Counted from the first letter of the stretch, positions 27,027 through 35,887 are shown. The stretch is 54,382 nucleotides of DNA from Candidatus Andersenbacteria bacterium RIFCSPHIGHO2_02_FULL_46_16 (GCA_001817065.1 MHHQ01000016.1:1-54382); one strand, 5' to 3'. The notes: generated from the sequence alone by a model not told the origin. Made by a program: numbers and translations.

Positions 27027-28331
27027 ATGGATGTAGAGATTAAACAAGATAAAGAGAAGTCGGAGGTTGAACTCAAGATTAGCGCATCGGCGGATGACTT
27101 TGCGCGGTATGTGAAAGATGCGGCCAAGAAATTATCCAAAGAGAAATCAATAAAAGGGTTTAGGCCAGGTAAAGCACCCATCGAGGTGGTGGAAGAGGTG
27201 TTTGGTCAGGGAAGATTATTAAACGAGGCTATGGATCGAGCGATACCACGATTTTTTGTCGAGGCTGTGCTTGATAATGGTATAGATGCGATAGCTAGGC
27301 CGAAAATTGCGGTGGGTGAAATCGGCCGGGACAAGGGGTTGAAATTTACTGCTACCGCGGCGGTATTGCCGGATGTCACCTTGGGAGACTTCAGTAGGAT
27401 TGAAGTGGAGAAACATTTCATTGAAGTGACCGATCAGGACGTGGACAAGGAGCTGGAGCGCCTGGCAAAAATGCGCAGCACGTATCTTGATGTAGCCAGA
27501 CCAGCCATTAAAGGCGACATGGTGATCATAGATTTTAAAATATCGATCGGGGGAGTGGCTTTGGAGGGAGGCCAGGGTAAGGATCAGATGGTGCATTTGG
27601 GCGAAGGGCATTTTGTGCCGGACTTTGAGGATAAATTAATCGGCATAGCCGCGGGTGAGGTACGTGAATTTAAGATAAATTTTCCGACAGATTACAAGAA
27701 GAATAATTTAGCCGGTAAACAAGCAGATGCTTGGGTACAAGCTAAAGTTGTGCAAAAGAGGGTATTGCCAGAAATTAATGACGCCTTTGCTAAACAACTG
27801 GGCAAATTCACGGATATTGGGGATCTTAAGAAACAATTAAAAGATAATTTCCAGCACGAGAAGACGCACCGCGAGGAAGAACGGCGACGCGGCGAGATGA
27901 CAGAAAAGTTGGTTGAGGGCGCAGCTTTTAGCGTAATTCATGATGTATTGATTGATAAGGAGATAGACCGCCTGTTAGAGGAATTTGAAGAGATGCTGGT
28001 CTGGCAGCAAAAAACAATTAAAGATTATTTGCAGGAAAAAGGTCGGACAATCGAACAAGTCCGAGACGAGATGAAACCTAACGCTTTGAAAAGCGTGAAG
28101 GTTGGGTTAGCGCTGCGGGCATTTGCCAAACAGGAAGAAATTACTGTGGATGAGAAGGAATTAGAGGAGAAGGCACAAGACTACCTGAAGCGGTTTGGTT
28201 CCAGTAAAGAGGCTGCTAAAAAAATTGATCCAGAGGAGCTGCGGGAGCACTTAACTTATATGATGCGCAACCAAAAGGCGATGGAACTGCTGGAAACAAA
28301 GGTGATAATCAAAGAAGTGAAGGGCGCGTGA
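27027..28331 (+). CDS. tig: Trigger factor (ribosome-associated chaperone / PPIase)
   Basis: 434 residues, the usual length. The N-terminal ribosome-binding domain has the signature IKGFRPGKAPIEVVEEVFG. The FKBP-type PPIase domain spans ~155-245 (GDMVIIDFKISIGG, LEGGQGKDQMVHLGEGHFVPDFEDKLIG, FPTDY). The C-terminal helical chaperone arms follow (EINDAFAKQLG, LIDKEIDRLLEEFEEML). It meets nascent chains at the exit tunnel. clpP lies about 0.9 kb downstream, in keeping with the common tig-clpP arrangement, with a Nudix gene between. No clpX is seen here. Confidence 0.95.
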   Translation: MDVEIKQDKEKSEVELKISASADDFARYVKDAAKKLSKEKSIKGFRPGKAPIEVVEEVFGQGRLLNEAMDRAIPRFFVEAVLDNGIDAIARPKIAVGEIGRDKGLKFTATAAVLPDVTLGDFSRIEVEKHFIEVTDQDVDKELERLAKMRSTYLDVARPAIKGDMVIIDFKISIGGVALEGGQGKDQMVHLGEGHFVPDFEDKLIGIAAGEVREFKINFPTDYKKNNLAGKQADAWVQAKVVQKRVLPEINDAFAKQLGKFTDIGDLKKQLKDNFQHEKTHREEERRRGEMTEKLVEGAAFSVIHDVLIDKEIDRLLEEFEEMLVWQQKTIKDYLQEKGRTIEQVRDEMKPNALKSVKVGLALRAFAKQEEITVDEKELEEKAQDYLKRFGSSKEAAKKIDPEELREHLTYMMRNQKAMELLETKVIIKEVKGA

Positions 28332-28376
28332 ACAGGACGCGTGACTTGCCGAGAAAAACGTAAGCAACCACTCAAA

Positions 28377-28919
28377 ATGCTAAAACTCGACGGTGATTTT
28401 CTAAAGGTCTATAAGTTCTGCCCGAAATGCGGCGGAACAATGAAGCCGAAAGAACAACGAGGGGAAGTAATGCCGACATGTACAAACCAGATATGCGGCT
28501 TTATTTTTTGGCAAAATTCCAATCCGTGTGTGGTGACCATTATACAAGATGCCCGCGGACTGGTACTGATGACAAAACGGGGGATTGAACCGGATAAGGG
28601 GAAATTAGATTTGCCCGGCGGATTTATGAAGCTGGGAGAGCATCCACTTGATGCAGCCCGCCGAGAAACGCGAGAAGAGTTAGGGGTAGAAGTCGAAATT
28701 ATTGATTTGGTGGGCGTGGAGATGGATAGCTACTTTTACCAAGAAATAAGTGAGGCGACCCTAGTGCTTGGTTTTACAGCAAGGATAGTCAAAGGGAGGC
28801 CATATCCAGCGGATCCGCACGAGATTACTAGTGTGGTATGGGTAGATCCTAATAACAGGCAGCATGATCTGGCTTTCACCAACAATGAAAAGTTTTTAAA
28901 GCGGTTACGGGATACCTGA
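28377..28919 (+). CDS. Nudix hydrolase with N-terminal zinc ribbon (NudC-like)
   Basis: About 180 residues from MLKLDGDFLKVYKF. A zinc ribbon (FCPKCGGTM, then CTNQICGF) is followed by a complete Nudix box, GGFMKLGEHPLDAARRETREELGV, whose catalytic RExxEE is intact. Zinc ribbon plus Nudix resembles NADH pyrophosphatase NudC and ADP-ribose hydrolases, which clear dinucleotides. The NudC-specific SQPWPFPxS motif after the box is not seen, so the substrate is open. A longer start at 28341 lacks support. Confidence 0.85.
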   Translation: MLKLDGDFLKVYKFCPKCGGTMKPKEQRGEVMPTCTNQICGFIFWQNSNPCVVTIIQDARGLVLMTKRGIEPDKGKLDLPGGFMKLGEHPLDAARRETREELGVEVEIIDLVGVEMDSYFYQEISEATLVLGFTARIVKGRPYPADPHEITSVVWVDPNNRQHDLAFTNNEKFLKRLRDT

Positions 28920-29089
28920 CTCTGCAGATATTGAACGGACTGGTTGAGATAGCGGTAATAACCTCGCATTGTTGATACTGGGGCGATAATAACGCTAGTT
29001 TTCATGGAAAAATTAATCCCGATAGGCCAGGGTGCAATTGGCCTTTGGGCACAAACGCTGATAATGATGCTAGGGGACCGTTCTTTGAG
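28920..29089. other. Gap upstream of the family B copy 2 element
   Basis: About 170 bases between the Nudix gene and the family B element without any gene or clear signal. The next 77 bases after that element form the clpP upstream region (a TATAGT-like box at 29225-29230 and a GAGAGGAG stretch at about 29233). Confidence 0.4.
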
Positions 29090-29196
29090 TAAACCCCCAC
29101 ACCCTGGCCTAAAGGCCAGGGCTTTTCAGCGGAGATAATATAAAAACCATTCATCACCGGCCTTAAAGGCCGGCGCTTTCTGGGTGTGGGGGTAAA
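29090..29196 (+). repeat. Family B double-hairpin element, copy 2
   Basis: Same 107-base unit: TAAACCCCCACACCC, hairpin CCCTGGCC-TAAA-GGCCAGGG (perfect), hairpin CCGGCC-TTAAA-GGCCGG, GGGTGTGGGGGTAAA. It lies directly upstream of clpP; flanking GAG and CTC are complementary. Confidence 0.88.
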
Positions 29197-29273
29197 CTCT
29201 TAGCGACGAAGGGTGGGATTGTTGTATAGTAAGAGAGGAGAAAAGTTAATTTCATTTGATAAATTCTATTTAT

Positions 29274-29897
29274 ATGTCGTATCTAATTCCAACAGTATTG
29301 GAGAAGTCTCAGTTCGGAGAGAGAGCTTATGATATTTATTCACGTTTACTAAAAGAGAGGATTATTTTCTTAGGCGGACCAATCGGGGACGATGTGGCTA
29401 ACGTAATCATCGCCCAAATGATTTTCTTGGAGCATGAGGATCCCAAGAAAGATATTAAATTATACATTAACTCACCGGGAGGTTCAGTGACGTCCGGCAT
29501 GGCAATTTATGACACCATGCAATTTATTACACCGGATGTCTCCACGATTTGTGTAGGGATGGCAGCCAGCATGGCGGCAACGTTGATGGCCGGAGGGGCA
29601 GCTGGCAAGCGGCTGATCCTCCAGAATGCAGAAGTGATGATTCATCAGGTGATGGGAGGAGCAGAGGGGCAAGCCTCAGATATTGAGATAAATGCCAGGC
29701 ATATATTGAAGATAAAGGAACGTCTAAACAAGATATTGGCTCAACATACTGGTCAGCCGGTAAAAAAGGTGGAAAAAGATTCGGATCGAGATTATTATAT
29801 GTCTGCAGAGGAAGCTAAAGAGTATGGACTGGTTGATGAAATTATTACCACTATCGCAAACAGCACAGTAAAATCGGAACAGAAAGCAACTAAGTAA
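29274..29897 (+). CDS. clpP: ATP-dependent Clp protease proteolytic subunit
   Basis: 207 residues from [21 protein letters not shown]. Oxyanion-region [18 protein letters not shown], catalytic Ser in [16 protein letters not shown], His in [10 protein letters not shown], and Asp/Glu region EYGLVDEII complete the triad. The tetradecameric serine protease works with an AAA+ unfoldase such as ClpX or ClpC. The S-M-A variant (usual S-M-G) is minor. I start at 29274; an alternative upstream reading lacks support. Confidence 0.95.
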   Translation: MSYLIPTVLEKSQFGERAYDIYSRLLKERIIFLGGPIGDDVANVIIAQMIFLEHEDPKKDIKLYINSPGGSVTSGMAIYDTMQFITPDVSTICVGMAASMAATLMAGGAAGKRLILQNAEVMIHQVMGGAEGQASDIEINARHILKIKERLNKILAQHTGQPVKKVEKDSDRDYYMSAEEAKEYGLVDEIITTIANSTVKSEQKATK

Positions 29898-30339
29898 GTA
29901 AGTAAGAGCGTAGCTAGGTAGCATTAATCAACAAAGAGTTTATACTTGGCGGTATTAATCTGCGCAAGGACAGTATTTTGTTGAAGAGGAAATGCAAGGT
30001 CTTTGCTGGGAGCTAAATTTGTTTAGCATGTGTTTATAAGTCTGATGGTCTGAAGGCGGTGAGATTATAACTGACAAGTCTGCGTGATAGTTAAGTGACA
30101 AATGACGGTGGTTTATACCAGGAAGAGGAAAGCTGGATATCTTAAAACTAGATTTTCCAGAACGGTGACGATAGCCGTTAGGTGTGACACCAGATCAGGG
30201 TTAAGAGGAAGCAGGATTAGTTAAAATTCGTCATAGGAATCAGGCAGTAAACATTATCAGCTCAACTAAATTAGAGCCCTTCTTAAATTACTAATTTATC
30301 CACGACTAATTTAAGTCTGGAAGAAGGAGTTAAAACATT
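29898..30339. other. Intergenic interval, nothing identified
   Basis: About 440 bases without a credible ORF, repeat copy or RNA gene. The last 20 bases hold GAAGGAG, the likely ribosome-binding site of rny. Confidence 0.4.
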
Positions 30340-31869
30340 ATGACGACTATAACAGCTCTGACACTGGCCGTGGCGGCGGCGGGCGTAGGTGCCGGTATTG
30401 ATTACGTATGGCGTAAGCAGTTTGGCGTTAAATCGGCAAAATCACTGGAGAATAAGTTGGGGCAAAAGCTAGCGGAGGCTAAGAAACAAGTCGCGTATTT
30501 ACGCGAAAAAGCCGAGAGGGAAGCTAGGGAAATAAAATCGAAAGCAGAGCAGGAGCTAGATAAACGACGAGACCAACTAGTTAATTTAGAGAAAAGAGTA
30601 GCCGATCACGAAGGATCGCTGGAAACGAAAATTATGGGACTAGACAAGAGAGAGACGGATTTAAGGAATACACAAGCAAGCCTAGATAAACAAAAACAAC
30701 AATTAGTGGAATTGAAAGCAAAAGAGGAGCACCAGTTGGCGGAAATATCCGGCCTAACACCGGAACAAGCAGAAGCCAGGGTATTGGAGCTGGCAGAAGA
30801 GAGAACTTCTGACGAGATCGTTAGACGAGTGCGTAAATTAGAGAAGGAAGGAGAGAAACGTCTGGAAGATGAGGCCCGTAATATTCTAGCTAATATTATC
30901 CAGCGATACGCTGCATCACATGTCTCTGAGACAACCACTACGCATGTCCACGTGGAAGATGAAAGTATGATTGGACGAGTGATAGGTAAAGAGGGTAGGA
31001 ATATTCAGCATTTAGAGCGTTTAACTGGCTGCGAAGTGGTAATTGATGAAACACCTAATTCGATTATGGTGTCCGGTTTTTCACCAGTGCGGCGCCAAGT
31101 GGCGAAAACTGCCCTGGAGAAATTATTAAGTGACGGGCGCATACATCCAGGACGCATTGAAGAGGTAGTCGAAGAAGCCAAGAAGAAAATCAATGAGGAC
31201 ATCAAGGAGGCAGGAGAAGCTGTGGTGTACGACTTGGGTATCATGGATTTACCGGAACAATTGGTGCAACTGATTGGTCGCTTAAAATATCGCACGAGTT
31301 ATCGACAAAATATCTTGAAGCACAGTTGGGAAGCAGCGCATATTGCGACAATGTTGGCAGAAGAGCTGGGTGCAAACGTGAACGTGGCTAAAAGAGCCAC
31401 TTTGTTACACGATATCGGCAAAGCAATTGACCATGAGGTAGAAGGAAACCACGTAGAAATTGGCGAGAAAATAATGAAAAAGTTCGGCATTCCTGACGAA
31501 ATCATTAAGGCGGCCTCAGCACATCATGAGGACTATCCCTTCGAGACAGTGGAAGCAGTAATTGTTCAGGTGGCTGATGCTATTTCGGCAGCACGACCTG
31601 GCGCCAGACGGGACACGGCGGAAAAGTATATTAAACGCATGGAAGACCTGGAGAATATCGCTGGCAGCTTTGAGGGGGTAGAGAAGGCCTATGCGATCTA
31701 TGCAGGACGAGAAGTACGAGTCTTTGTTAAACCAACCGATATTGATGATTTACAAGCGATTAAACTCGCTCAGGGTATTGCCAAGAGGATTGAGCAAGAA
31801 TTGACTTATCCTGGTGATGTGAAAGTGAACGTGATAAGAGAGATGCGAACAAGCGCCATGGCTCGATAG
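30340..31869 (+). CDS. rny: Ribonuclease Y
   Basis: 509 residues: N-terminal membrane anchor (ALTLAVAAAGVGAGIDYVW), a long coiled coil (~30-180, Lys/Glu/Arg-rich), a KH domain (IGRVIGKEGRNIQHLERLTG) and an HD domain with LLHDIGKAIDHEVEGNH. It closes with an RNase Y-type C-terminal domain (YAIYAGREVRVFVKP). RNase Y starts mRNA decay at the membrane. It begins after GAAGGAG. The next gene, nfo, is 80 bases downstream, so co-transcription is possible. Confidence 0.95.
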   Translation: MTTITALTLAVAAAGVGAGIDYVWRKQFGVKSAKSLENKLGQKLAEAKKQVAYLREKAEREAREIKSKAEQELDKRRDQLVNLEKRVADHEGSLETKIMGLDKRETDLRNTQASLDKQKQQLVELKAKEEHQLAEISGLTPEQAEARVLELAEERTSDEIVRRVRKLEKEGEKRLEDEARNILANIIQRYAASHVSETTTTHVHVEDESMIGRVIGKEGRNIQHLERLTGCEVVIDETPNSIMVSGFSPVRRQVAKTALEKLLSDGRIHPGRIEEVVEEAKKKINEDIKEAGEAVVYDLGIMDLPEQLVQLIGRLKYRTSYRQNILKHSWEAAHIATMLAEELGANVNVAKRATLLHDIGKAIDHEVEGNHVEIGEKIMKKFGIPDEIIKAASAHHEDYPFETVEAVIVQVADAISAARPGARRDTAEKYIKRMEDLENIAGSFEGVEKAYAIYAGREVRVFVKPTDIDDLQAIKLAQGIAKRIEQELTYPGDVKVNVIREMRTSAMAR

Positions 31870-31950
31870 AGACTGCAGTGGGCTGTTAACACCCGGTATA
31901 CAAGGTTTGTTTAAGCGGTATCATAAGAGAGAGAAAACTATTGCTGAATT

Positions 31951-32817
31951 ATGAAATATCAAAGAGTGGGACTACACGTGTCGGCGTCCGGGGGCGTAAT
32001 AAATGCGCCGGATCGGGCGAAAGAGATCGGGGCAGAGTGTTTTCAGTTCTTTTCACGCAGCCCGCGCGGCGGGTTAGCGCCGATGATTAGTGAAGAGGAC
32101 GCAAAGCTTTTTATACAGCGGTGCCAGCAATATGAAATGGAATGTTATATTCATACCCCTTACTACATAAATTTTGCCGCACCCAAGAAGGAACTAGCTG
32201 AAAACACAATCAGGGTGGTACGTGAGGAGATGGAGAGGGCGAGTTTGCTGGGAGTTAAGTATGTAGTAACGCATTTAGGCAGTGCGAGGGATTGGCCAGG
32301 AGCAGAAAAGGGTAAGACACCAGGCGGAGCGTTGAAACGAACGATAAAAGGACTACGGGCCGTGCTGCATGGTAACCCAAAGTTTACCGCGCGTTTGCTG
32401 CTGGAGATCTCGGCGGGCACAGGGTCGGTCATTGGCAATTCTTTTGAAGAGTTAGCGTACATCATAAAAGGCCTCGGAAAGAAAAATATGCAGGTCTGCC
32501 TTGATACCTGCCATATGTTCTCGGCCGGCTATGACATAAGGACGAAAGAGGCATTAGACGAAACAATGAAGCAGTTTCGGGAACTGCTAGGTTTGGAGCG
32601 GCTAAAGCTAGTCCATGTTAATGACTCTAAAACAGGTTTAGGTGAACTAAAGGATCGCCACGAGCATATCGGGGCGGGTAAGATAGGGGAGGAGGGCTTC
32701 AGGACATTACTGGCACATCCTGATTTTCAGAACGTGAATTTTATACTGGAGACAAAACACGATGATTTAATTAAGCAGGACATGGAGAGACTGAAGGAGT
32801 GGAGAGGAGTTAAATGA
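31951..32817 (+). CDS. nfo: Endonuclease IV (AP endonuclease)
   Basis: 288 residues, normal length. Typical TIM-barrel landmarks: GLHVSASGGVINAPDRA, CYIHTPYYINFA, VVTHLGSA, LLEISAGTGSVIGNSFEEL, CLDTCHMFSAGYDI, LVHVNDSKTGLGELKDRHEHIGAGKIG and ILETKHDD. These include the His/Asp/Glu residues that hold three Zn2+. It cuts abasic sites in base-excision repair. The uracil-DNA glycosylase gene follows after a short repeat, so the two repair steps are neighbours. Confidence 0.93.
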   Translation: MKYQRVGLHVSASGGVINAPDRAKEIGAECFQFFSRSPRGGLAPMISEEDAKLFIQRCQQYEMECYIHTPYYINFAAPKKELAENTIRVVREEMERASLLGVKYVVTHLGSARDWPGAEKGKTPGGALKRTIKGLRAVLHGNPKFTARLLLEISAGTGSVIGNSFEELAYIIKGLGKKNMQVCLDTCHMFSAGYDIRTKEALDETMKQFRELLGLERLKLVHVNDSKTGLGELKDRHEHIGAGKIGEEGFRTLLAHPDFQNVNFILETKHDDLIKQDMERLKEWRGVK

Positions 32818-32985
32818 TCAAGCCCGAAGTTCAAATGTCAAAATCCAAATGTCAAATCCCGCCCTCAGGCGAGGCTCGCCCTGAAGGGCGGCAAATCCAA
32901 AACCCAAATGACCAATGGCCGATATTTTTGCATTTAGTCATTTGACATTGATTTGATATTTGTACTTTGGAATTGGGATTTAATA
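32818..32985. repeat. Family E inverted repeat, copy 2
   Basis: CAAATGTCAAAATCCAAATG and CAAATCCAAAACCCAAATG on the left, TTTGACATTGATTTGATATT on the right. GCCCTCAGGCGAGGC and GCCCTGAAGGGCGGC form GC hairpins in the middle. It is a foldable intergenic repeat between nfo and the glycosylase gene. Confidence 0.6.
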
Positions 32986-32989
32986 GTTT

Positions 32990-33625
32990 ATGTCCAAACA
33001 GCAGCAACTGGATGATCTGAATAAAGAATGGTCTGCTAAAGCCTTGCCTTTGCAGGCAGGTGCTACACAGGCGGTTCCGGGAGAAGGTAATCCTGACGCG
33101 GATATTTTATTTGTGGGTGAAGGTCCAGGAAAGGACGAAGATGAGCAAGGCCGGCCGTTTGTAGGAGCGGCAGGCAAGTTCTTGACGAATTTGATTGGCA
33201 GCATAGGGCTCAAGAGGGAAGAGGTATTTATTGCGAATATGGTCAAACATAGGCCTCCTGGTAATCGCGACCCTTTGCCAGAGGAGTTGGCAGCTTATGC
33301 ACCGTGGCTGGATAGACAAGTAGCGATTATACAGCCAAAACTGATCGTGACATTAGGCAGGTATTCGATGGCTCATTTTTTAGGTGAAACTTTATCTATA
33401 TCCAAGATTCATGGGCAGGCAAAGAGAAACAAGAAGGGCCAAGTCGTAATTCCCATGTATCATCCGGCAGCCGCGCTTTACCGAGGCAATTTAAGACCGG
33501 TACTGCTGGCTGATTTCCAGAAAATCCTTAAAGTATTAGCCCTAATCACCCAAGGCAGTCCGGTCAATGAAGAGGAAGACCAAAAAGAAGCTGTCTCTCA
33601 CCAAAAACAAGCCGCGCTGTTTTAA
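32990..33625 (+). CDS. Family 4-like uracil-DNA glycosylase without any cysteine
   Basis: 211 residues. The active-site motif GEGPGKDEDEQGRPFVGAAG and the second motif MYHPAAALYRG are those of thermophile-type (family 4) uracil-DNA glycosylases; the core KHRPPGNRDPLPEE also fits. Family 4 enzymes normally hold a 4Fe-4S cluster with four cysteines. Here the expected positions read SAKALPL, KHRPP and AYAPWL, and the whole protein has no Cys, so the cluster must be absent. The catalytic core seems complete. It may be a cluster-free variant; activity is not certain. Confidence 0.8.
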   Translation: MSKQQQLDDLNKEWSAKALPLQAGATQAVPGEGNPDADILFVGEGPGKDEDEQGRPFVGAAGKFLTNLIGSIGLKREEVFIANMVKHRPPGNRDPLPEELAAYAPWLDRQVAIIQPKLIVTLGRYSMAHFLGETLSISKIHGQAKRNKKGQVVIPMYHPAAALYRGNLRPVLLADFQKILKVLALITQGSPVNEEEDQKEAVSHQKQAALF

Positions 33626-33675
33626 GGCTCAACCCTCGCTTGTTCTCTAATAGGAACAAAAGTGATACAATGGAA

Positions 33676-34410
33676 ATGTATTTTCTTTTTTCCATGACAA
33701 AACCGGGACCAAAACCTAGTAGAACCTCTAATCCAAGCTGGACGCCGGAGTTGGCTTACGCATGTGGATTAATTGCGACTGACGGCTCCCTTTCTAAAGA
33801 TGGTAGGCATATAAATCTGACATCTAAAGACGTGGAGCAACTCGAGACTTTTAAGAGGTGCATAGGAATTAACAATAAAATTGCATGGAAATCTAGTGGG
33901 TCATATAGAAACAGTTGTACATATGTGCAATTTGGCGATGTTGTTTTGTATAAATGGCTCATTTCTATTGGTATTACGCCAAAAAAGACTTTCACTATTG
34001 GTGTTGTAAATATTCCTGACAATTACTTTGCTGACTATTTAAGAGGTGAATTTGATGGTGATGGATCCACTCATGCTTATTGGGATACCAGATGGCACAG
34101 CAGTGTATCGCTATACTTGACTTTTGTGTGTGCTAGCAAAAAACACTTGAGATGGTTAAGAGGTGGAATAAAAAGAATGTTTAAAGCCGATGGCCTGATA
34201 CGATGTTATACAAATCATGTTCCCTATTTATTGTTTGCCAAAACAGAAGCAAGAAAGGTTTTTGAGGCGATGTATTATTCTGATGCTATCCCTTTTCTGA
34301 AGCGTAAAAAAGACAAATTTGATCGGCAATGGAGTTCTTTGGAGCAGTCACGGATTGGTAAAAGACCCGCAGGTTTTAAGGGGGGTGGTTCAATAATGCG
34401 TATAGCTTGA
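33676..34410 (+). CDS. LAGLIDADG-type homing endonuclease 1
   Basis: About 244 residues. Two LAGLIDADG-like helices are visible: LAYACGLIATDGS near residue 26 and YFADYLRGEFDGDGS near residue 120, each ending in the acidic metal-binding residue, so it is a monomeric two-motif enzyme. The second endonuclease at 40759 shares the framework (WxPELAYAxGLIAxDG, KKTFTIxxVxxPxxYFADxLRG). The gene is not inside an intron or intein. A TACAAT box 10 bases upstream suggests the ATG at 33676; ATG 33694 is an alternative. It ends 34 bases before tRNA-Leu(GAG). Confidence 0.85.
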   Translation: MYFLFSMTKPGPKPSRTSNPSWTPELAYACGLIATDGSLSKDGRHINLTSKDVEQLETFKRCIGINNKIAWKSSGSYRNSCTYVQFGDVVLYKWLISIGITPKKTFTIGVVNIPDNYFADYLRGEFDGDGSTHAYWDTRWHSSVSLYLTFVCASKKHLRWLRGGIKRMFKADGLIRCYTNHVPYLLFAKTEARKVFEAMYYSDAIPFLKRKKDKFDRQWSSLEQSRIGKRPAGFKGGGSIMRIA

Positions 34411-34444
34411 AAAGAATCTAATGTACCTGTACTGTCTTAAATGC

Positions 34445-34528
34445 GCGGACGTGGAGAAACCGGCAGACTCGCAGCCTTGAGGGGGCTGTGGCCGCAAGGC
34501 CGTGTGGGTTCAAATCCCACCGTCCGCA
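34445..34528 (+). tRNA. tRNA-Leu (GAG)
   Basis: Acceptor GCGGACG/CGTCCGC, anticodon stem CAGCC/GGCTG with loop TTGAGGG (GAG), long variable arm GGCCGCAAGGCC, T-arm GTGGG-TTCAAAT-CCCAC. No encoded CCA. Confidence 0.93.
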
Positions 34529-34653
34529 CTTAGATTCGGCTCATAGCCTCGCTCAGTGTAAACACAGTTTAAAACTAGGTTCGCCCCGAACTACGTAGAG
34601 TTTGGGGCGCCCAGTACCATACGTGGTACTGGGCAAGTCATCTCGTCCGCACT
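34529..34653. other. Tandem-hairpin cassette between two copies of the tRNA-Leu 3' end
   Basis: CGTCCGCACT ends the tRNA (34521-34530) and recurs exactly at 34644-34653. Between them lie two strong hairpins: CGCCCCGAACT/AGTTTGGGGCG (34582-34609, one G-T pair) and GCCCAGTACCA-TACG-TGGTACTGGGC (34609-34634, perfect 11-pair stem). The duplicated tRNA end resembles an att-type repeat of a very small integrated element; the hairpins could also simply be terminators. Confidence 0.5.
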
Positions 34654-34754
34654 AAATTGGACTTCCCTATTTTTTGGAAGCTAAAGCAATGCAGCTACGC
34701 CACTATTTATCGGGAAGGCTTAGCGCTATTATTTGATACATTTATTGTCAGAAA

Positions 34755-34784
34755 TTGACAAATGTGTAATTCGTGTGCTATAGT
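34755..34784 (+). promoter_or_regulatory. Promoter of the TrmB-like regulator (near-leaderless)
   Basis: TTGACA (34755-34760), 18 bases, TATAGT (34779-34784). Initiation near 34791 leaves zero to three bases before the ATG at 34794. Confidence 0.65.
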
Positions 34785-34793
34785 AGCGGCAGT

Positions 34794-35555
34794 ATGGTCA
34801 ATGATCTTGAACTTGAATTGCAGAAAATCGGGCTTGATGAGCGCGAGGCTAAGGTTTATTTAGCGGCGTTGGAGCTAGGGCCCAGCCCGGTGCAGAAAAT
34901 TGCCCAGCGGGCGGGTATACCTCGTGCCACCAGTTATCTAGTACTGGATGATCTGCGGGATAAAGGGTTCATCACTACGTATGACGAGGGTAAAAAAACA
35001 TACTTTGTTGCTGAATCACCAGAACGACTGACAAATTTGGTAGATGAACGGGAAGCAGATATTAAAAGGCAAAAAGAAGTGATAAACAAACTTGTTCCGG
35101 AGCTAATTTCCCGGGGACAGTTTGAGCGGGGGCAGCGCCCGGTTGTGAGATATTATGAAGGGGCACAAGCTATTGGCGGCTTTGTGAGAGATTTACTGAC
35201 AGGTCGTGGTGGTGAAGTTCTTAATATTTTACATTTAGATCGTGCAATAAAGACATTAGAGCAGACCGGATTTCCAATAGAGAAAGTCCGCGAACGCCGA
35301 GCTAAGAATCGCATCAAGAGCCGTGTTATCTACACAGCTAATAATGGTCCGGTTAAGGGTTATTCAGCGAAGTTACGACAGGCTAAGTTTATCCCTGTGG
35401 ATCAATATCCCCTTGAGGCTGATATTAGTGTACGTGGAGATCGAGTATTCTTTATTCCTTACTCAATACCTTTGAGGGGTGTGGCAATAGAGGATAAAGC
35501 AGTTGCTAATGCCCTTAAAATGGTTTTTGAGTTGCTTTGGGATAAACTAGGGTAA
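34794..35555 (+). CDS. TrmB-like transcriptional regulator
   Basis: 253 residues. The N-terminal winged helix (LELQKIGLDEREAKVYLAALELG, VQKIAQRAGIPRATSYLVLDDLRDKGFI) is the TrmB type. It is followed by a coiled stretch (ERLTNLVDEREADIKRQKEVINKL) and a phospholipase-D-like C-terminal sensor region (VRYYEGAQAIGGFVRDLL). TrmB proteins usually sense sugars. The next transcription units (a structured RNA at 35606 and the small-gene island) are downstream on the same strand and may be its targets; this is inference. Confidence 0.85.
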   Translation: MVNDLELELQKIGLDEREAKVYLAALELGPSPVQKIAQRAGIPRATSYLVLDDLRDKGFITTYDEGKKTYFVAESPERLTNLVDEREADIKRQKEVINKLVPELISRGQFERGQRPVVRYYEGAQAIGGFVRDLLTGRGGEVLNILHLDRAIKTLEQTGFPIEKVRERRAKNRIKSRVIYTANNGPVKGYSAKLRQAKFIPVDQYPLEADISVRGDRVFFIPYSIPLRGVAIEDKAVANALKMVFELLWDKLG

Positions 35556-35570
35556 AATTTGTCAAAGAAG

Positions 35571-35599
35571 TTGACATTTATTGATATTTGGGATACACT
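35571..35599 (+). promoter_or_regulatory. Promoter of the structured ncRNA
   Basis: TTGACA (35571-35576), exactly 17 bases, TACACT (35594-35599). It has a perfect -35 and is one of the best promoters in the window. Confidence 0.7.
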
Positions 35600-35605
35600 G
35601 TTATT

Positions 35606-35798
35606 ACCTATTATTGTAAGGTACGTTCTTCAGCGCATGGCCTAGTGAGAAAGGAGGATAAAATGGGCGGAGGCTAAATTACCAGGGTGTCGAACGGTAG
35701 TGGTAACAAAGTTCTTTTGGTTCGCTAACCGTTCGACACGACGCAACAGCCCGGGACTAGACATTACACATTGTGAAGTCTGGTCACCGGGCTTTTTT
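35606..35798 (+). ncRNA. Structured RNA (about 193 nt) with a four-codon ORF and its own terminator
   Basis: Transcription from the 35571 promoter should begin near 35606. Within the RNA are AAAGGAGG and, five bases on, ATGGGCGGAGGCTAA (35663-35677), a Met-Gly-Gly-Gly ORF. Then comes a perfect 12-pair stem (GTGTCGAACGGT/ACCGTTCGACAC, 35687-35739), and finally a bipartite terminator (GCCCGG ... CCGGGC with inner ACTAGAC/GTCTGGT) followed by T6 (35749-35798). No longer ORF is present. I do not recognise it as 6S, tmRNA, RNase P or SRP RNA. It may be a stand-alone small RNA or a leader-peptide/attenuator unit for the downstream island. Confidence 0.6.
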
Positions 35799-35887
35799 AT
35801 TTATTATATATAACAGATTATGTATGTATTATATTAGCTGATTTAAGCGGATATTATAGCAATGGTGAAAATATAGTGTCATAAATC

